From: Proteobacteria bacterium UBA1847
Lineage (GTDB): Bacteria; Pseudomonadota; Gammaproteobacteria; Steroidobacterales; Woeseiaceae
DNA length: 8,087 nucleotides
Assembly (NCBI GenBank): GCA_002338605.1
Contig: DDIP01000341.1
Coordinates: 1 to 8,087, forward strand
Reading direction: 5' to 3'
Both the position numbers and the translations under genes were made by a program. A model generated the notes under the pieces. It was not told where the DNA came from, did not search any database, and saw only the letters and a list, made by a program, of their open reading frames with translations. Positions 6,957 to 8,087 of this stretch are shown here, one piece after another. Positions within the stretch are counted from its first letter, which is position 1; every line of letters starts with the position of its first letter.

Positions 6957-8087
6957 TTACTGAACCAGCGTTGCTGCACTTCCGAGTACGGAGGCACAAA
7001 CGCCCTTGGCAATAGCACGCGTGTCACTGGGACCTGCGAGCAGTCGGTCAATCAAATTATCCGGGCGATTACCGGCGGCCTGGAAGACACCCAGTTCGTC
7101 ACGTACCGTCGAATACGTCGGTTGCGAGGCAAGCTGCGGGCCACCCGAAGTCTGGCCAACAGCGCGGGCGATCAACGGGTCGATGAAGTTGTCGCGATTG
7201 CCGACGCTGAACGCCGTTGCAGCCGGCTGGTCAAAATCAAACGACGTCCAGATCACGCCTTCAGCGTCCGGGTTGGGGTTTGCATTGCTGCCGATCGCCG
7301 CATCACAGTACTGAATCGCGAGTTGCGCGATTGCAACCTGGTGGGACGACAGGAAGGTGCTGACATCCGCTACCGCAGGCAGCGATTGCCGCAATTCCTG
7401 GAACGTCTCATCGACCGGGAACGAGCCGTCCGGGTACTGGATCAACGGATCCACTTCCAGAATCGACGCGTACGTTGCCGCGATTTCGTCAAAGGTGCGA
7501 ACACCGATGTGTGCCGCCGGCGGCAGGTCGGACGGCGTGATCGTCAGCATCGGCGGGTCCTGACGGTTGTAAGTGACACCGTCAATGTCGTCGAAGGTCA
7601 GGAAGAACTGGTCGTCCTGCGGCCCCTTCTCAAGCGGAATGACCGCACCTAGATCGGAAAGCGGTTGGCCGAGCTCCTGGAACAGCGACGCGCTCAGTGT
7701 CTGATCCATGTTCGCATACGACTGAGAAATCGGTACTTCCTGTCCGTTCATCGCGATATGCAGGCCCTTCATCGAAATACCTTCCGGCGTTGAGCCGTCC
7801 AGTGTGATGAAGTGCGGCTTGTCGAACAGGTAAGCGTAGCTGTCAAACTGTTGCGCTTCGAACAATACGAACGACGTATCAGCCGGCGCACCGATGCGCG
7901 CGGAAATATCGAACATCATGTAGAAACGTTCACCCACGCCTGCGTCAAAGTTCTGCGTGATCTGTTCCTGTGTCAGCGCACGACGGTGAATAGCAGCCAG
8001 GCGGAAGGTACCTTCCCAGGTACCATCGCCCGATGCCTCGTTACCGAGTACGACTGCGAATGTATCCTGCCAGTCGACGAACGTTCC
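6957..8087 (-). CDS. LamG-domain protein, C-terminal part (5' partial)
   Basis: The minus-strand frame is open to the right window edge, giving the last 376 residues of a larger protein. An apparent GTG start at 7937 is internal. Upstream codons read on without a stop and encode a LamG/concanavalin-A-like domain end: W-E-G-T-F-R-L-A-A-I-H-R-R-A-L-T at window residues 24-39, then ITQNFDAGVG. That pattern (WxGxhxxhxhhxRxLT-x(4)-I-x(2)-N-x(2)-G) closes LamG domains. The rest (from about 53) is beta-rich and acidic, with a helical C-terminal region including LSSHQVAIAQLAIQYCDA and a final AIAKGVCASVLGSA helix. I do not recognise this region as a named family. It has only two cysteines and no CxxCH haem motif. 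Secretion is inferred from the LamG domain and the exported partner; the signal peptide would lie outside the window. Confidence 0.75.
   Translation of the reverse strand, partial: GTFVDWQDTFAVVLGNEASGDGTWEGTFRLAAIHRRALTQEQITQNFDAGVGERFYMMFDISARIGAPADTSFVLFEAQQFDSYAYLFDKPHFITLDGSTPEGISMKGLHIAMNGQEVPISQSYANMDQTLSASLFQELGQPLSDLGAVIPLEKGPQDDQFFLTFDDIDGVTYNRQDPPMLTITPSDLPPAAHIGVRTFDEIAATYASILEVDPLIQYPDGSFPVDETFQELRQSLPAVADVSTFLSSHQVAIAQLAIQYCDAAIGSNANPNPDAEGVIWTSFDFDQPAATAFSVGNRDNFIDPLIARAVGQTSGGPQLASQPTYSTVRDELGVFQAAGNRPDNLIDRLLAGPSDTRAIAKGVCASVLGSAATLVQ

Noticed and set aside
6493..6963. Plus-strand open frame of about 156 codons
   Set aside because: It is entirely antisense to the Tat-signal coding region and lacks domain patterns; a mirror of GC-biased codons.
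6931..6999. Extended start of the Tat-signal protein at 6999
   Set aside because: It would run into the upstream gene and add a non-signal-like segment; ATG 6930 has a good ribosome binding site.
7122..7652. Plus-strand open frame of about 176 codons
   Set aside because: It is antisense to the LamG-protein gene, whose frame is supported by a LamG ending; the opposite frame is Arg-rich with no motif.
1..8087. tRNA or rRNA genes, CRISPR array, insertion sequence or transposase gene, prophage genes
   Set aside because: No clover-leaf-like segments, regularly spaced direct repeats, or transposase/integrase motifs were found; coding genes fill nearly the whole window.

Overview
The window looks like chromosomal DNA from a proteobacterium, most likely a gammaproteobacterium. 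The evidence is moderately GC-rich, tightly packed genes, a seven-iron FdxA-type ferredoxin, a Tat-exported protein, and stop/start overlaps of the ATGA and GTGA type. I see no RNA gene, insertion sequence, CRISPR array, integrase or phage gene, and no gene-free stretch above 300 bases. Taxonomy is inferred from protein flavour only.

Left half, plus strand (2-3870): five co-directional genes. The first three are translationally coupled: the 3' part of a NUDT19-like Nudix hydrolase, a LACTB2-like metallo-beta-lactamase-fold hydrolase, and a membrane-anchored helical protein of unknown function. A 73-nt spacer with a good ribosome binding site leads to fdxA (7Fe-8S ferredoxin). A family IV (HSL-type) alpha/beta hydrolase follows 21 nt later. 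Three of the five are small-molecule hydrolases that would suit acyl-CoA, thioester or ester turnover, but no single pathway is proven.

Right half, minus strand (8087 down to 3867): a gene cut by the window edge encodes a protein with the tail of a LamG (concanavalin-like) domain. After 26 nt comes a Tat-signal protein resembling a divergent DUF1501 member. These two look like one exported unit. Next is a 50-bp element, a perfect 22-bp inverted repeat whose arms are each nearly palindromic, abutting the end of the Tat gene. Last is a methyltransferase with an unusual domain order: N-terminal zinc ribbon, helical linker, carnosine-N-methyltransferase-like (N2227) core, and a C-terminal PqqD-like domain.

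The two halves converge so tightly that the alpha/beta hydrolase and the methyltransferase share the palindrome CTAG as both of their stop codons. The observations most worth following are the three-part methyltransferase, the nested inverted repeat, and the LamG/Tat pair.
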